The notes beneath the pieces were generated by a model. It had not been told where the DNA came from, did no database searches, and saw nothing but the letters and a program-made list of their open reading frames with translations. A stretch of 64,000 nt of DNA from Burkholderiales bacterium (GTDB taxonomy: Bacteria > Pseudomonadota > Gammaproteobacteria > Burkholderiales > Usitatibacteraceae), in assembly GCA_026125445.1 (NCBI GenBank), contig JAHCLE010000001.1, forward strand, positions 1-64,000, read 5' to 3'. Numbering within the stretch: the stretch's first letter is position 1; each line of letters starts with the position of its first letter. The position numbers and the translations under genes were made by a program. Of this stretch, positions 42,713 to 50,789 are shown piece after piece.

Positions 42713-43819
42713 TTACTTCTTCATGGCCTCGTTGGCGGTGCCCTGGTTCGAGAAGGCCTGGTTCTTGAGCGCCTGGTTGGCCGTGCCCTGGTTGGCGGTG
42801 CCTTGGTTCGCCGTGCCCTGGTTGGCGGTGCCTTGGTTCGCCGTGCCCTGGTTGGCGGTGCCCTGGTTCGACTTGGCCTGGTTCGCGGTGCCTTGGTTGG
42901 CAGTGCCCTGGTTCGCCGTGCCCTGGTTCTTCATGGCCTGGTTCGCGGTGCCTTGGTTGGCGGTGCCCTGGTTCGCCGTGCCTTGGTTCTTCATGGCCTG
43001 GTTGGCGGTGCCTTGGTTCGCCGTGCCCTGGTTCGCCGTCCCTTGGTTGGCGGAGGCCTGGTTCCTGGTGGCTTGGTTGGCGATGCCTTGATTGGCCGTC
43101 CCTTGGTTGGCCGTCCCTTGGTTGGCGGTGCCTTGGTTGGCGGTGCCTTGGTTGGCCGTGCCCTGGTTCGCCGACGCCTGATTGGCGTTGGCCGCGTTGA
43201 CCGTGCTGGATTCCCCGGCCTGCGTCGGCTGGCCGCCCTGCGGGCTGGACGGCGAGCTCACCTGCACGTCCTTCGACGTGGGCTGCTCGGCCCGGTAGCG
43301 CTGCGCCGGGGCGATCGTGCCGGAGGTGAGATCTCCGCTCTTCGGGTAGTCGATGCCGACCTGCGAGACGACGACGATGGCCGCCGCCGCTGCGATGCCG
43401 CCGCCGATCCAGAGCTTGCGATTGCTTTTCGTGCTGCCTTGTTGTTCGCTCATTTCCCATTCCCCCATGTGTGGACCCGGCTGGAAACCCCGGTGGGCCC
43501 TGGCTGAAAGCCCCGGAGCATGACCCCGGGATCCAATTGCACTCCCCCTACTTACACGCGAAAGCGAAAAAAGTTGGCGCCACCCCCCCGATCGGGCGGG
43601 TCGCAGGGCCACCCTTTCCATCAGCGCCGGACCGAATCCATCGGGCGGCTGCACCCGGGGCACGCGCCCCAGGTCGCGGAAAAGGCGGGTGTATTCCTCG
43701 AATCGCGCCCGGGCCGGGGCGTTGGCGCCCAGGAAGCGCTCGAGCTCGGCGGCCTCCTCGGGGGAGGCCGACCCGTCGAGGACGTCCTGCATCAGCTGGT
43801 CGATGTCTCTGTCTTTCAT
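42713..43819 (-). CDS. Anti-sigma-like domain, transmembrane helix and ANQGT pentapeptide tail in one frame
   Basis: 368 codons without a stop. Residues 1-84 (IDQLMQDVLDGSASPEEAAE, FGPALMERVALRP) resemble the cytoplasmic domain of ECF anti-sigma factors without zinc cysteines. A basic linker, a TM helix (LWIGGGIAAAAAIVVVSQVG, about 138-158) and a polar region follow. About 31 five-residue units, mostly TANQG with TANQA, MKNQG and SANQG variants, make up the tail. Positive-inside topology puts the repeats in the periplasm. The sigma gene ends 2 bases upstream. An ECF-type promoter inside the frame (43552-43577) would give a short form starting at ATG 43453 (246 residues: TM plus repeats). Whether both forms exist is open. 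Confidence 0.6.
   Translation of the reverse strand: MKDRDIDQLMQDVLDGSASPEEAAELERFLGANAPARARFEEYTRLFRDLGRVPRVQPPDGFGPALMERVALRPARSGGWRQLFSLSRVSRGSAIGSRGHAPGLSARAHRGFQPGPHMGEWEMSEQQGSTKSNRKLWIGGGIAAAAAIVVVSQVGIDYPKSGDLTSGTIAPAQRYRAEQPTSKDVQVSSPSSPQGGQPTQAGESSTVNAANANQASANQGTANQGTANQGTANQGTANQGTANQGIANQATRNQASANQGTANQGTANQGTANQAMKNQGTANQGTANQGTANQAMKNQGTANQGTANQGTANQAKSNQGTANQGTANQGTANQGTANQGTANQGTANQALKNQAFSNQGTANEAMKK
42727..43190. repeat. 15-bp tandem repeat array coding for ANQGT units
   Basis: About 31 in-frame 15-bp units, e.g. TTGGCGGTGCCTTGG on the plus strand, alternating with TTCGCCGTGCCCTGG. Higher-order 60-bp blocks (four units) recur, as MKNQG-TANQG-TANQG-TANQA. Near-identical units imply recent expansion and length variability. 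Confidence 0.9.
43552..43577 (-). promoter_or_regulatory. ECF-type promoter inside the anti-sigma frame
   Basis: On the minus strand: CCAACTTTT, 10 nt, CGTGTAA. The promoter before the sigma gene (44373-44398) has both elements with the same spacing. The transcript would start near 43546 and allow translation from ATG 43453. Confidence 0.7.
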
Positions 43820-43821
43820 GG

Positions 43822-44370
43822 TCAGTATCCCTGCAGGTCCTGCAGCAGTCCCCTCAACCGGCTGCGCGCATCGTAGAGGCGCGACTTCACCGTCTTCTCG
43901 TCCAGCTCCAGGATCGCCCCGATCTCGCGGTAGCTGCACTCCGAGAAGTGCCGCAGGGCGATCATCACCCGGTCCTCCGCACGCATCCGCATCAACGCCT
44001 TCTGCACCCTGCGCGAGACCTGGGCCTCGCTCACCTGCCACTCCGGGTTGGCGCCATCGCCGCCCGGGATTTCCGCGTCCTCGTCCAGCGGCTCCTCGCG
44101 GCCGTTCCGGCGCAGGAGGTTCAGCGACTCGTTGACCGCGATCCGGTACAGCCAGCTGAAGAACTTGAACCGCGGGTCGTACTCGTGAATCCGTTCCGCC
44201 ACCTTCAGGAACACCGACTGCGCCGTGTCGGCCGCGTCGTCGGCATTGCCCAGCACCCGGTAGGCGGCGTTGTAGACCGGCTGCTGGTAGCGCGCCACGA
44301 GACTCGCGAAGGCGGCCCGGTCGCCGTTCCGGCAATCCGCCACCAGGGCCTGGTCGTGGTCGCTTTCCAC
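43822..44370 (-). CDS. ECF-type RNA polymerase sigma factor
   Basis: 182 residues, sigma-E-like (RpoE/ECF02-type). Region 2: NGDRAAFASLVARYQQPVYNAAYRVLGNADDAADTAQSVFL, with FFSWLYRIAVN for -10 recognition. Region 4: RMRAEDRVMIALRHFSECSYREIGAILELDEKTVKSRLY, the -35 helix-turn-helix. The GTG start lies only 3 bases beyond its own ECF-type -10 box, so the mRNA may be leaderless, or the real start may be the GTG at 44343. The anti-sigma-like gene follows 2 bases after its stop. It probably directs itself and the pentapeptide-tail gene. Confidence 0.93.
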   Translation of the reverse strand: MESDHDQALVADCRNGDRAAFASLVARYQQPVYNAAYRVLGNADDAADTAQSVFLKVAERIHEYDPRFKFFSWLYRIAVNESLNLLRRNGREEPLDEDAEIPGGDGANPEWQVSEAQVSRRVQKALMRMRAEDRVMIALRHFSECSYREIGAILELDEKTVKSRLYDARSRLRGLLQDLQGY

Positions 44371-44372
44371 AA

Positions 44373-44398
44373 TTACACGCGAGGTCGGGAAAAGTTGG
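44373..44398 (-). promoter_or_regulatory. ECF-type promoter of the sigma gene (autoregulatory)
   Basis: Minus strand CCAACTTTT (44390-44398), 10-nt gap, CGTGTAA (44373-44379). Same elements and spacing as 43552-43577, which marks the pair as the cognate sigma motif. Confidence 0.7.
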
Positions 44399-44406
44399 CC
44401 GCGGGC

Positions 44407-44700
44407 CTACCGCGCCGGCTCGATCTCGAGGATCTGGTCGAAGCCGGAATACTGGAAGATGTCCTGCAGGTGGCGGCTCACCCCGGTGAGGCGCAGCTTC
44501 CCGCCGGAGGCGAGCAGGCGCTTCTGGGTCTTGAGCAGCACGCCGAGGCCGGCGCTGGAGATGTACTCGAGCCCGGAGCAGTCGAGGGCCACCGTCCCCT
44601 GGACCTTGTCGAGGAAGGCCTGGGCCGCCGGGGACTGGGCGGCGTCCAGCCGGCCCTTGATCACGACCACCCCTTGCGCGCCCGGTTCGATCGCCAGCAT
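44407..44700 (-). CDS. STAS-domain anti-anti-sigma factor
   Basis: 97-residue SpoIIAA/RsbV-type protein. The phosphoacceptor region is LDCSGLEYISSAGLGVLL; the Ser after YIS is the probable phosphorylation site. Its start overlaps the stop of the large phosphatase-kinase gene by one base (TGATG), so they are coupled. In partner switching it would be phosphorylated by the fused HATPase domain and dephosphorylated by the PP2C domain. Its target is unknown; the neighbouring sigma factor is ECF-class, for which STAS control is not usual. Confidence 0.9.
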   Translation of the reverse strand: MLAIEPGAQGVVVIKGRLDAAQSPAAQAFLDKVQGTVALDCSGLEYISSAGLGVLLKTQKRLLASGGKLRLTGVSRHLQDIFQYSGFDQILEIEPAR

Positions 44701-46421
44701 CACGCCTCCCCATCCGATGCGTTGTCCGGCGCCGGCTTCCCCGCCAGCGTTTTCCTGAACCGGATGCGGCTTTCCCGCCGCTCCGGCACGTATTCGTAGT
44801 CCCAGGAGTCCACCAGCCGGCGGCTGAGGTGGATCCCCAGCCCCCCGGGGCGGCGCTCCTCGATGGGGGCGTCGATCCGGGCATCCGGCGCGAGCGTCGG
44901 ATCGAAGGGCTCGACCCCGGAATCGACCAGGGTCGCCTCGACGCCTCCCTCGACCGCCTGGAGCTCGATCCGCACCCCGGTTCCCGGATCCGCCGCAGCC
45001 CCGTATTTCACCATGTTCGTGAACAGTTCTTCCACCACGAAATCGACGGTATCGAGAATCTTCCTGTCCACCCCGTGGCCGGCGACGAAACCGGCGGTGA
45101 AGGCGAAGATCTCCGGCAAGGCCTCGATGGTGCGCGGAAAGCGCCGTGCCGCGCCGGCGCCGGGCATGCGCCGGACCAGCACGATCGTGATGTCGTCCTC
45201 CTGCGGGGCGCCGCCGGCGAAGGCCCCGACGGCCTCCAGGAGCGCTTCGCCGAGGGCGGCGGCGGAGCCGGCGTGGTGCGCGGCGACCACCTCGCGCACG
45301 CGCTCCTCGCCGAACTGCTCCCCCGCGGCGTTGGCGTACTCGTAGATGCCGTCCGACAGGAGTACCAGCACGTCGCCGGGCTGGATGTCCAGCGTCACCG
45401 CGGGGCGCAGGGTCGTCAGGGGCATCGCGGCCAGCGGGAAGCTGGTGGGCTTGTGGCGCGCGCAGCTTCCGGCTGCGGCCTGGAAATGAAGGATCGGACC
45501 CTGCCCGCCGCTGAGAAAGCGCAGGCGGTGGTTCTGCGCGTCGAGCAGGCCGATGAAGGCGGTGATGAAGCGGTCCTCGGGCAGCGTGTCCGCCAGCTGG
45601 TTGTTCACCTGGGTGAACGCGGTCTCGAGGCTCGCGCCCAGGCGGAAGGCCACGCGCAGCATCGCCTGCATCTGCGTCACCGAGAGGGCCGGGGCGATGC
45701 CGTGCCCGGTCGCGTCCCCGAGGACGACCAGCAGGCCCTGGTCGATCGCGGCGAGGTCGAAGGTGTCGCCGCCGGTGAGCCCCGCGGGGCGGCACATGCC
45801 GAACGCGTCGTAGCCCGCCACCTCGGGCATGCGCGAGGGCAGGGTGCTCATCTGCACCACGCGCGCCATCTCGAGCTCCTGGCGCATCTTCTCGCCCTCG
45901 ATCAGCGCCTCGGTCATGCGCACGCGCTGCAGGGCGACGGCGCACTGGGCCGCGAGCGCGATGGCGAGCGTCTCGTCGTCGCCGTCGAAGGAGCCGTCGG
46001 CCTTGTTGAGGACCTGCATCACGCCCACGAGAACGTCCTTGTGGTCCACGAGCGGGAGCGTGAGCATGCAGCGCGTGCGGTAGCCCGAGCGCCGGTCCAC
46101 CTCGGGATTGAAGCGCGGGTCCGCGTAGCAGTCGGGCACGTTGATGAGGCGCCGGTCGCGCGCGCACGCGCCCACGATCCCGGTGCCCGCCGGAACGCGC
46201 AGCGGCTCGATGCCCGTGGCCACCTCCAGGATCAGCTCGTCGGTGGCGGCGTCGTAGAGCCACACCGAGCCGCCGTCGGCCTGCAGCACCTGCTTGGCCG
46301 CGCTCACGACTTCGGAGAGCATCGTGCGCAGGTCGAACGGGGCCGCCAGCTTGCTGGTGACCCCGAGGATCGCTTCCATGTCCCTCGCGGAGAGGCCGCG
46401 CTGGTGGGCCGGTGCGCTCAT
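44700..46421 (-). CDS. Fused GAF-PP2C phosphatase-HATPase partner-switching regulator
   Basis: 573 residues, soluble. GAF domain at about 15-170 (GGSVWLYDAATDELILEVATG; VLVGVMQVLNKADG). SpoIIE/RsbU-type PP2C at about 195-405, with metal sites GGDTFDL, GDATGHGIAPAL, LSDGIYEY and QEDDITIVLV. RsbW/SpoIIAB-type kinase domain at about 420-550, with VVEELFTNMVKYG (N box) and RRPGGLGIHLSRRLVD (G2 box). Both opposing activities on a STAS partner sit in one chain, gated by the GAF sensor. Operon with the STAS gene. Confidence 0.92.
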   Translation of the reverse strand: MSAPAHQRGLSARDMEAILGVTSKLAAPFDLRTMLSEVVSAAKQVLQADGGSVWLYDAATDELILEVATGIEPLRVPAGTGIVGACARDRRLINVPDCYADPRFNPEVDRRSGYRTRCMLTLPLVDHKDVLVGVMQVLNKADGSFDGDDETLAIALAAQCAVALQRVRMTEALIEGEKMRQELEMARVVQMSTLPSRMPEVAGYDAFGMCRPAGLTGGDTFDLAAIDQGLLVVLGDATGHGIAPALSVTQMQAMLRVAFRLGASLETAFTQVNNQLADTLPEDRFITAFIGLLDAQNHRLRFLSGGQGPILHFQAAAGSCARHKPTSFPLAAMPLTTLRPAVTLDIQPGDVLVLLSDGIYEYANAAGEQFGEERVREVVAAHHAGSAAALGEALLEAVGAFAGGAPQEDDITIVLVRRMPGAGAARRFPRTIEALPEIFAFTAGFVAGHGVDRKILDTVDFVVEELFTNMVKYGAAADPGTGVRIELQAVEGGVEATLVDSGVEPFDPTLAPDARIDAPIEERRPGGLGIHLSRRLVDSWDYEYVPERRESRIRFRKTLAGKPAPDNASDGEA

Positions 46422-46483
46422 GCGGCAGAATGTAACAGAAGCCTCCCGGCGCGCGCCGGGTTTCCCGGAAAGGGGACGAAGCC

Positions 46484-47131
46484 GTGGACGAGAGGAAGGC
46501 CGGACCGGAAGCGGACGGGAACGACGCCGCCGACATCGAGCACCTGAGCAAGGCGGTGGTGCGCCTGTCGAACGAGCTCGCGAGCGTGCGCCGCGAGCTG
46601 GAGGAGGCGAAGGCGCAGCTGCAAAGCCGCGAGGAGCAGGTGCGCGTCATGACCCTCGTGGACCGGATCACCGGCCTGGGCAACCCCAGGGCGTTCGAGC
46701 AGGCGCTGGAGGTCGAGGTGCACCGCGCGGGGCGCTACGGCGGGCCCCTGTGCCTCGCGCTCGCGTCGATCGACGGACTGGAGGGCATCGCGAGCCACCT
46801 CGGGCAGGAGCAGGCCGACGAGGTGCTGCGCTGCTTCGCGCGCGTCGTGGGCAACGAGACGCGCAAGTCGGACCTCGCGTGCCGCGTCGGCGACAACCGC
46901 TTCATGCTGCTGTTCACCCACACGCCCCCCGACCGTGCCGCGGGTATCACCGAGCGCATCCGCCGGTCCTTCGCGGCCGCCGCTCCCGGGATGGCCGCCA
47001 CTTCCGCCACGGCAAGCTTCGGGCACGCCGAATGGCGGGAAGGCGACGACGCGGGCGCGGTCATGGCGCGGGCGGAGAAGGCGTTCGATGCCGCGCGCGC
47101 CTCTGGAGGCGACCGGGTCGAGTCGGCCTGA
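46484..47131 (+). CDS. Degenerate GGDEF-domain protein
   Basis: 215 residues, GTG start. An N-terminal coiled coil (about 15-50, SNELASVRRELEEAKAQLQS) precedes a GGDEF-fold domain (about 55-210), recognisable by LVDRITGLGNPRAFEQALE and the order of strands. The signature is RVGDNRF rather than R-GGDEF, so cyclase activity is unlikely. It may bind GTP/c-di-GMP or a protein. It is divergent from the GAF-PP2C-kinase gene with 62 bases between starts and could share its regulation. Confidence 0.8.
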   Translation: MDERKAGPEADGNDAADIEHLSKAVVRLSNELASVRRELEEAKAQLQSREEQVRVMTLVDRITGLGNPRAFEQALEVEVHRAGRYGGPLCLALASIDGLEGIASHLGQEQADEVLRCFARVVGNETRKSDLACRVGDNRFMLLFTHTPPDRAAGITERIRRSFAAAAPGMAATSATASFGHAEWREGDDAGAVMARAEKAFDAARASGGDRVESA

Positions 47132-47143
47132 GCCTCCGGGCCG

Positions 47144-48112
47144 TCAGTCGGCCTTGATCCCGGCCGCCTTCACGACCTCGCCATACTTGGCGAGGTCGTT
47201 CTTCATCTGCTCGCCGAACTGCTCGGGCGTGCCGGGCGTGGCGACGATGCCCAGGGTCCCCAGCCGCTCGATCACCTCGGGCGAGGCGAGGAGCGCGTTG
47301 AGTTCCTTGTTGAGCCGGTCGATCACCGGGCGCGGCGTCTTCGCGGGCGCGAGGATGCCGACCCACGAGCTCGACTCGAAGTCGGGCACGCCGGACTCGA
47401 TGAAGGTCGGCGTGTCGGGCAGAGACGGCGCGCGCGTGCGCGAGGACACCGCGATGGCGTGGAGCTTGCCCGCCTTCACGTGGTTGAAGGCGCCGGCCAC
47501 CGCCGTGTAGACGAGCGGGATGTTGCCGCCGAGCGCGTCGCTCATGGCCTGCCCGCCGCCCTTGTAGGGCACGTGCACGAGCTTGGCGCCCGTCTTCAGG
47601 TTGAGGAGCTCGCCCGCGATGTGCGGCGTGCCGCCGATGCCGGAGGTGCCATAGGAAACGCCCTTCGGATCCTTCTTCGAGATCGCGATCGTCTCCTGCA
47701 GGGTCTTGCCCGGGAACGACGGGTGCGAGACGAGGATGAGCGTCGCGTCCCCGATCTTGCCCACGGGCGCGAAGTCCTTGAGCGTGTCGAAGGGGATCTT
47801 CGCGAACACGTGCGGGTTGATCACCATCGTGCCGTCGAAGGCGAGGACGAGCGTGTAGCCGTCGGGCGTGGCGGTGGCCACCTGCTGCGTGCCGATGTTT
47901 CCCGAGGCACCGGGCTTGTTCTCCACGACCACCTGCTGGCCCAGCCGCTTGGAGAGCCCCTCGGCGATGAGGCGCCCGCTCGTGTCGGTGACGCCGCCGG
48001 GCGCGAAGGGCACGATGAGGCGGATGGGGCGGTCGGGCCAGGTGCCCTGGGCCGAGGCGGCGAGCGGGATGGCGAGGGCGGCGAAGGCGGCGAGCAGGCG
48101 GCGGCGGTTCAT
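47144..48112 (-). CDS. Bug/TctC-family periplasmic solute receptor
   Basis: 322 residues with a signal peptide (MNRRRLLAAFAALAIP, cleavage near SAQGTWP). Tripartite tricarboxylate transporter receptor fold: WPDRPIRLIVPFAPGGVTDTSGR, VVVENKPGASGNIG, HVPYKGGGQAMSDALGG. It binds small carboxylates or amides. No TctA/TctB genes are adjacent. An AGAGGAG site precedes the ATG. It lies 31 bases after the isocitrate-lyase-family gene, so the ligand may be a substrate of that enzyme. Orphan receptors of this kind are very common in Betaproteobacteria. Confidence 0.93.
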   Translation of the reverse strand: MNRRRLLAAFAALAIPLAASAQGTWPDRPIRLIVPFAPGGVTDTSGRLIAEGLSKRLGQQVVVENKPGASGNIGTQQVATATPDGYTLVLAFDGTMVINPHVFAKIPFDTLKDFAPVGKIGDATLILVSHPSFPGKTLQETIAISKKDPKGVSYGTSGIGGTPHIAGELLNLKTGAKLVHVPYKGGGQAMSDALGGNIPLVYTAVAGAFNHVKAGKLHAIAVSSRTRAPSLPDTPTFIESGVPDFESSSWVGILAPAKTPRPVIDRLNKELNALLASPEVIERLGTLGIVATPGTPEQFGEQMKNDLAKYGEVVKAAGIKAD

Positions 48113-48143
48113 CGTTTCTCTCCTCTGTGGTTCGCGGACTTTT

Positions 48144-48998
48144 TCAGTCCGCGTGATTCTTGTCGAAATCCCAGACGTCCTGGAAGCCCATGAGGCGCGA
48201 CAGGTCGCCGAAGTCCTGCAGCGGCTGCGCGCAGCCGGCGGTGGAGCCCGTGGCCTTGAGGTGACCGTAGACGCCCGCCATCGCGCGCACGCTGGCGAGC
48301 ATCGCCGCGATGGGAAAGATGGCGAGGCGGTAGCCGATCGACTCGAGGTCCGCCTTCGCGAGCACGGGCGTGCGGCCCGACTCGACCATGTTGGCCACGA
48401 GCGGCAGGTCGAAGGCGCGGCCGATGGCGCGCATCTCCTCCTCGCTTTCGGGAGACTCGATGAAGAGCACGTCGGCGCCGGCTTTCGCGTAGGCCTCGCC
48501 GCGGCGCAGCGCCTCGTCGAGGCCGAGGCTCGTCCTCGCGTCGGTGCGCGCGATGACGAGGAAATCGCGCGAGGAGCGAGATTCCACGGCCACGCGGATC
48601 TTCTTCGCCATCTCGTCGGTCGCAATGACACGGCGTCCCGGCGTGTGCCCGCACTTCTTGGGGAACTCCTGGTCCTCGAGCTGGATGGCGCTCGCCCCCG
48701 CCTCCTCGTAGCCGCGCACGGTGTGGCGCACGTTGAGCAGGCCCCCGTAGCCCGTGTCGCCGTCGGCGATGAGCGGCGCGGCGGCCTGCGAGGCGAAGGC
48801 CTTCACGCGCCCGACCATGTCGGTGTAGGTGGCCAGGCCCGCGTCGGGCAGCCCCAGGTGCGAGGCCACGGTGCCGTAGCCCGTCATGTAGAGCGCCTCG
48901 AAGCCGAAGGTGTTGGCGAGCCGCAGCGACACCATGTCGAAGATGCCGGGTGCGACGAGGAGCTCGCGCGACTGCAGGCGCTGGCGAAGCGGGGTCAT
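48144..48998 (-). CDS. Isocitrate lyase/PEP mutase-family enzyme
   Basis: 284 residues from the ATG at 48998 (a start 27 bases earlier overlaps the upstream gene). TIM-barrel C-C bond lyase. The magnesium-site motif is ADGDTGYGG and the family loop QLEDQEFPKKCGH carries the catalytic Cys-Gly-His. Candidates are methylisocitrate lyase-like, oxaloacetate decarboxylase-like or 2,3-dimethylmalate lyase activity; residues alone do not decide. It is probably co-transcribed with the Bug receptor downstream and the gamma-glutamyltransferase upstream, which ends 4 bases before. Confidence 0.88.
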   Translation of the reverse strand: MTPLRQRLQSRELLVAPGIFDMVSLRLANTFGFEALYMTGYGTVASHLGLPDAGLATYTDMVGRVKAFASQAAAPLIADGDTGYGGLLNVRHTVRGYEEAGASAIQLEDQEFPKKCGHTPGRRVIATDEMAKKIRVAVESRSSRDFLVIARTDARTSLGLDEALRRGEAYAKAGADVLFIESPESEEEMRAIGRAFDLPLVANMVESGRTPVLAKADLESIGYRLAIFPIAAMLASVRAMAGVYGHLKATGSTAGCAQPLQDFGDLSRLMGFQDVWDFDKNHAD

Positions 48999-49002
48999 GG
49001 GT

Positions 49003-50715
49003 TCATTGTCCCATGGCCGCGCCATCGCGCCGCGGATCGGCCGCGCCGATCCAGCCGCCCGGCGCGCGCTTGAGGAAGCCCAGGCCGCTCACGAGGGGAA
49101 CTTCCTCGACGGCGTGGCCCTTCGCGGCCAGCGCGGGCGCGAGCCTTGTCGCGGCCGTTCCCTTCTCGAGCTGCACCTTGCCGGGCACCGCGGTGCTCAT
49201 GTGCCCGCGCGCGAGCGCCTCGGCCGGCGTGCGGTCGTTGGCCAGCATCTCGACGAGGCTCGAGGCGATGTAGTCGACGATCGGCCCGCCGCCCGCGGAG
49301 CCGCCGACGACGACCGGCCGCCCCTCGCGATCGAAGACGATGGTGGGTGCCATCGAGGTCACCGGGCGCTTGCCCGCTTCCATCTGGTTGGCGATCCGCT
49401 CGCCGGGCTTCGGCGCGGCGGAGAAGTTGGTCAGGGCGTTGTTGAGCATGAAGCCGTCGACCAGGATGCGCGAGCCGAAGTTCAGGTTCGTGGTGGTCGT
49501 GATGGAAATCGCGTTGCCGGCCCGGTCGGCGATGGCGATCTGGCTCGTGGCGGAGACGGGGTCGCTCTCGTCGGGCGCGAGGGACGCGGTGCGCGTGGCG
49601 GGGATGCCGGGCTTCACGTCGGCCGCGGCGCGGGAGAGGTCGATCGCCTCGGCCCTGGATCTCGCGTAGGCGGGGGAAGCGAGCTCGGCCACGGGCACGC
49701 TCACGAACCCGGGGTCGCCCACGTACTGGCGCCGGTCGGCCTGGGCGAGCTTGCCGGCCTCGGCGTAGAGGTGCGCGAACTGCGCGTCGTCGAAATCGAA
49801 ACGCCCGCCGGCCCGGGCCTCCAGCATCTGCAGCACCTGCAGCACGTAGAGGCCGCCGAAGGAGGGCGGGGCCATCGTGCACACGCGCCAGGCGAGGAAG
49901 GGGGCGCACACCGGGTCGCGCTCGAGGGCGCGATAGTCGCGAAGGTCCTGCTCGGTCATGAGCGTGGGGCGGAAGCCGCGTTGGGCCGCGTCCACGATGG
50001 CCTTCGCGCCGCCGCCCTCGAGGAACCCGGCCGGACCGCCCAGCGCGAGCCGGCGCATCGTTTTCGCGTAGGCGGGGTTGCGGATCGTCGTGCCGACGGG
50101 AAGGGGCTTCCCGTCCTCGGTGAAGTAGAGCGCGCGCAGTTCAGGGTGGTTCTTCGCCGCATCGGGAAGCGCGAGGATGCCGTGCATGTACGGCGGCATG
50201 GGGAAGCCCTGCTCCGCGATCGCGATGGCCGGCTCGAAGAGCTCGCGCCAGGCGAGCTTGCCGTGGCGCTCGTGCACCATCGCCAGGACCGCGACGGTGC
50301 CGGGTACACCCACCGTGCGCCCGCCGCGCTGCGAGGGCTCGCTCGGCAGGAGCTTGCCGTCGGTGTCGGTGCGCAGGCTGGCCGTCACGTGCGCGGGGGC
50401 CGCGGCGAGGCCGTCGAAGGAGGCGAGTTTCCCGGTGGCCGCGTCCCAATGCATCACGAAGGTGCCGCCGCCGATGCCCGAGGACTGCGGCTCCACGAGG
50501 CCCAGCACCATCTGCGCGGCGATGGCCGCGTCGATGGGCGAGCCGCCCTTGTCGAGCATGGCGAGCGCGGCGCGCGTGGCGAGCGGGTGCGCGGTGACGG
50601 CGACCTGGGCGCGGGCCGATTCCGGCGAAGCGACGGCGGCGGGTTGGCGGGTTTCGGGGGCGAGGGCGCAGGCGGACAGGAGGAGGGCGAGCGAGAGCGG
50701 GGCGAGGCGGAGCAT
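49003..50715 (-). CDS. ggt: Gamma-glutamyltransferase-family lipoprotein
   Basis: 570 residues. A lipobox LLSACALA (Cys at about 16) indicates a lipid-anchored periplasmic protein rather than the usual soluble form. N-terminal-nucleophile hydrolase that self-cleaves before the Thr of SATSQIAIADRAG, aligned with Thr391 of E. coli GGT. Other family motifs are SSGIGGGTFVMHW, PGTVAVLAMVHERHG, MAPPSFGG and SMAPTIVFDREGRPVVVGGSAGG. It hydrolyses or transfers gamma-glutamyl groups, e.g. of glutathione. Confidence 0.92.
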   Translation of the reverse strand: MLRLAPLSLALLLSACALAPETRQPAAVASPESARAQVAVTAHPLATRAALAMLDKGGSPIDAAIAAQMVLGLVEPQSSGIGGGTFVMHWDAATGKLASFDGLAAAPAHVTASLRTDTDGKLLPSEPSQRGGRTVGVPGTVAVLAMVHERHGKLAWRELFEPAIAIAEQGFPMPPYMHGILALPDAAKNHPELRALYFTEDGKPLPVGTTIRNPAYAKTMRRLALGGPAGFLEGGGAKAIVDAAQRGFRPTLMTEQDLRDYRALERDPVCAPFLAWRVCTMAPPSFGGLYVLQVLQMLEARAGGRFDFDDAQFAHLYAEAGKLAQADRRQYVGDPGFVSVPVAELASPAYARSRAEAIDLSRAAADVKPGIPATRTASLAPDESDPVSATSQIAIADRAGNAISITTTTNLNFGSRILVDGFMLNNALTNFSAAPKPGERIANQMEAGKRPVTSMAPTIVFDREGRPVVVGGSAGGGPIVDYIASSLVEMLANDRTPAEALARGHMSTAVPGKVQLEKGTAATRLAPALAAKGHAVEEVPLVSGLGFLKRAPGGWIGAADPRRDGAAMGQ

Positions 50716-50789
50716 TTTCGACGGGCGGGAGCGGTGGGGGACCGTGAAGCATCGCCCGATTCCTTGCCGCCGGCAAGGCGGCTTGCGTA

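Noticed and set aside
39634-42768. Plus-strand frame of over 1000 codons opposite the metalloprotease-barrel gene
   Set aside because: Val/Arg/Glu/His-rich shadow without signal, domain or start context.
42615-43091. Plus-strand frame giving repeated VPWLAVPWF units
   Set aside because: It is the antisense reading of the ANQGT array. The minus frame has an upstream promoter, TM helix and coherent anti-sigma context.
42727-43190. Regular repeats considered as a CRISPR array
   Set aside because: Units are contiguous 15-mers without spacers and stay in one coding frame.
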